Shown here piece by piece: positions 61,812 through 64,000 of a stretch of 64,000 nt of DNA. The DNA is taken from positions 1-64,000 of the forward strand of contig NZ_NDHW01000159.1 of assembly GCF_002251945.1 (NCBI RefSeq). Reading direction: 5' to 3'. Each line of letters begins with the position of its first letter. The first letter of the stretch is position 1. The translations under genes were made by a program, and so were the position numbers. The notes under the pieces were generated by a model that did not search any database, was not told the origin of the DNA, and was given only the letters and a program-made list of their open reading frames with translations. The stretch comes from Pseudanabaena sp. SR411 (GTDB lineage Bacteria > Cyanobacteriota > Cyanobacteriia > Pseudanabaenales > Pseudanabaenaceae).

Positions 61812-64000
61812 CTAGTTCTTAAGATTTGAGAGTTGATCGGGATCGATCACAAAGCCGCTTTTCTCGGTAGTGCTAATTCCCATCGCCCGCAGGAGTGCGG
61901 TTACGGTGTCACCATCACTAGTCAACAAGAAGTTAAAGGCGGTGGCAAGACGGCGGGTGGCTCCATCCGTAGGATTGATATTGGCTGGACTATCCGCAGA
62001 ATTATTTACGGTTAGTTCATTACCCAATAGCATACTTACAAGTTGGGTTGGTGAGGTTTCAAAGGCATAACTCCAGAGGCGATCACGATCATCCGATGGG
62101 AAAGCAGGATCGACAGGACGAGTGATCGCTAGCAAGAACGAATCGACGGTTGGCAATTGAGTTAACAAGGGGCTAAATTCAAGATTAGGTATTTGAATAG
62201 AGGTATTAAATACTGGATTGAATTGGGGATTAAGTTGAGAATCAGGAATTGCGCTTTCCAGCCAATTGGACAAGCGGCGATCGGCTTCTAACAAAACCGC
62301 CAAGGGCGATGTGGAAGTGGTCGAAGTTGCCAAGGGGACAGGAATTGTGGTAGCACTTGCTTGGGAAGTTGCTGGGGTGGTTGGGGTGGTCGCAATATTG
62401 ATATTGCTCTCATCTACATTCAGCGAGATATAAACTTGAGAATTTCCTGCCTGATTGGCTCTATTAGAACTTAATAAAATGCGATCAGAACTTACGCCCT
62501 TATCCAGTAGATAGCTCCTGACAGCAAGTAATTTAAATGTTTCTAGATCCTGTCCTGACACAGCACCGAAGGCTGAGCTAGTCTGAATCTCAAACATCAA
62601 GCTAGGATTGGTATTCAGTCGCTCAATCATCCGATCCAGTGTGGCATAGCTCAAGTCCGCAATTTTACCGTCGTTGCCAACATCCACACCTACAGAAATG
62701 TTAGGAGTTGCTCCACTAACATTAGAAGGCTGATTAACAGGTGTGGCATTAGCTTGCAGAGTAGATTGAGCATTAGGTAAGATGCTCTGCAAAAATTCAG
62801 TTGTCGGCGAATTGGATGCCATCGTTTGCAAACGGGTAGCGATCGCATTAAAGACATCGGCTTGACCACTAAGCGCAAAACTAACGGGGGTCGCATTGGC
62901 CGCACTAGCTTGAGTGGAACTGTCGGCGCTAGCAATACCACCTAAGGAGCGTAAGATCATCTGCGTACTTGCCACACCTCTTTCTAGCAAGTACTTTCTC
63001 GCCGCCATCATGCGATTCGCCGCAAGATTATCACCTGAATTCATCTCGGCAAGTGAGCCAATATATCCTTGGATATCAATGGAGAGATTATTGTATTCCT
63101 TCAAAACTGCGGCTAAGTTTTCTAGGATCGCAATATCTGATACTGCTAACTCTGCATTCTTAGCTTGACTGCCCTCTTTAAAGGTCAGCGATCGCGCCAC
63201 ATTTAGGCTGATGATTTGAGGGCTAGAGGGAATCGCCGCCGCTAGTTTCTGCTCTGGTTGCGGTGTTTTTGCTACAGGTGCTACAGGCTCAACAGGATCT
63301 TGTTGCTGGCGGGGAGGAGTCTTTTGCAAACCAAATCCATCAAACAATTCGTTCAACTTCACAGTGATGCCTGCATATAGCCCACTTGCCGATCTTGAAC
63401 CATTAAAATCGCGATCGACATTTACGGAACCACTGCTATAACCAGCCGCTAAACGTAAATTTGGAGTCAGGTAATAACCCACTTCGCCAACTAATCCTAG
63501 TTCGCTATAACCTGCGGTTGGTTGATTGAGTAATCTCGTTTCGCCGACCAGTTCGACGTTATAGCCAAGACGATAGGTAACTCGAAATTGGGATAAGTTG
63601 GTATTCGACACACCTGTAAAATCACGGGCGATCGTGGTAGTGCTATTTCTCAAAGCAAGCTTGCCATAAAATTCCCATTGCCAATTAGGAGCGTAAATTG
63701 CTTCTAGGGCAAGTGTATGATCGTTATAGCCACTACCACTACCGAGCAGCAGTGATTCTGGCACAATACTAGGATTTTGGCGGTATTCATAACGTAAGAG
63801 AACGTTAAATTTGTCATCTTCAGGATCTCGATAGGCAAGCCCGACCTTGAGATTGGAGATCGTTCCTAACCCAGAAATTAGTTGGTTTGCGGCACTAGAT
63901 TGCTGATAGTTAAACAGCATGGTCAAGGCTGGAGATAGCTTGCCTAGAGCCGAAGCGGTAAATACGGTGTTAGTGCTGGTATTATCGCTACGATGCTCAA
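61812..64000 (-). CDS. Envelope protein with barrel-like region and OmpA-like domains (5' end outside window)
   Basis: The frame is open through position 64000 with no stop, so the start lies outside; at least 729 residues are visible. The visible N-terminal part has alternating strands of an outer-membrane barrel (FNVLLRYEYRQNP, WQWEFYGKLALRN, GYNVELVGETRLL, LRLAAGYSSGS). Two OmpA-like folds follow (SLNVARSLTFKEGSQ..., VRSYLLDKGVSSDRILLSS), linked by Ala/Ser/Thr/Pro-rich stretches. The C-terminus is helical. It is the first visible gene of the envelope operon. An internal Met at 63926 is not a convincing start. Confidence 0.72.
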   Translation of the reverse strand, partial: EHRSDNTSTNTVFTASALGKLSPALTMLFNYQQSSAANQLISGLGTISNLKVGLAYRDPEDDKFNVLLRYEYRQNPSIVPESLLLGSGSGYNDHTLALEAIYAPNWQWEFYGKLALRNSTTTIARDFTGVSNTNLSQFRVTYRLGYNVELVGETRLLNQPTAGYSELGLVGEVGYYLTPNLRLAAGYSSGSVNVDRDFNGSRSASGLYAGITVKLNELFDGFGLQKTPPRQQQDPVEPVAPVAKTPQPEQKLAAAIPSSPQIISLNVARSLTFKEGSQAKNAELAVSDIAILENLAAVLKEYNNLSIDIQGYIGSLAEMNSGDNLAANRMMAARKYLLERGVASTQMILRSLGGIASADSSTQASAANATPVSFALSGQADVFNAIATRLQTMASNSPTTEFLQSILPNAQSTLQANATPVNQPSNVSGATPNISVGVDVGNDGKIADLSYATLDRMIERLNTNPSLMFEIQTSSAFGAVSGQDLETFKLLAVRSYLLDKGVSSDRILLSSNRANQAGNSQVYISLNVDESNINIATTPTTPATSQASATTIPVPLATSTTSTSPLAVLLEADRRLSNWLESAIPDSQLNPQFNPVFNTSIQIPNLEFSPLLTQLPTVDSFLLAITRPVDPAFPSDDRDRLWSYAFETSPTQLVSMLLGNELTVNNSADSPANINPTDGATRRLATAFNFLLTSDGDTVTALLRAMGISTTEKSGFVIDPDQLSNLKN

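Overview
The window is chromosomal DNA from a filamentous or unicellular cyanobacterium, most likely a Pseudanabaena-like lineage. The evidence is the many GCGATCGC (HIP1) palindromes, a phycobilisome rod linker of the CpcL type beside a CcaS/CcaR-type light-sensing two-component pair, a cyanobacterial Hfq, an acyl-ACP synthetase of the Aas type, a YlqD-family protein and a phosphoketolase. The genus is inference. No rRNA, tRNA, CRISPR array or intact insertion sequence was found.

Layout. 0.1-5 kb: a lone AAA ATPase and cobalamin-dependent methionine synthase. 5.1-10.1 kb: chromatic-acclimation locus (ccaR on the minus strand; cpcL and ccaS on the plus strand; tandem G-box upstream of cpcL). 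10.3-20.6 kb: two Uma2 nuclease genes, two paralogous B12-binding radical SAM proteins flanking an AIM24-like membrane protein, a YlqD protein, acyl-ACP synthetase and a protein with a HEPN-like motif. 20.7-25.4 kb: hfq, a small beta-barrel protein, sfsA, toxin-antitoxin relics, brnTA and a cupin. 25.4-28.9 kb: an AT-rich, HIP1-free two-gene unit (RecQ-type helicase fused to a nuclease-like domain, plus an unknown protein) and a chimeric toxin-antitoxin relic. 28.9-36.3 kb: an intein-containing B12-dependent ribonucleotide reductase, a PNPOx-like flavoprotein, an SGNH hydrolase, an aspartate-type aminotransferase and a beta-hydroxyacid dehydrogenase. 36.3-41.2 kb: a second accessory island (truncated PemK relic with antitoxin, NACHT NTPase, DUF4258-like and PLD-like genes). 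41.2-48.3 kb: metabolic genes (phosphatase, phosphoketolase, ATP sulfurylase, WecA/TagO-like transferase, a zinc-ligand-free L36). 48.4-54.9 kb: a compact biosynthetic cluster (FAAL-ACP, P450, AT-less KS-ACP-TE). 54.9-64 kb: an operon of large envelope proteins (GEVED/DUF11, beta-helix/OmpA, barrel/OmpA), the last running off the window.

The most unusual feature is not a gene. Nearly every intergenic gap carries one or more long palindromes with a three-base loop between GC-rich tips. At least four belong to one element family with conserved flanks and tips but copy-specific stem sequences that still pair perfectly. Many palindromes share the stop codon, or even the last codons, of the neighbouring gene, so the far arm mirrors that gene's 3' end. 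They also appear to have cut a PemK toxin gene and supplied the C-terminal tail of the CcaR-like regulator. A second compound family (a 34-bp palindrome plus linker plus hairpin) occurs three times. These palindromes probably serve as transcription terminators as well.
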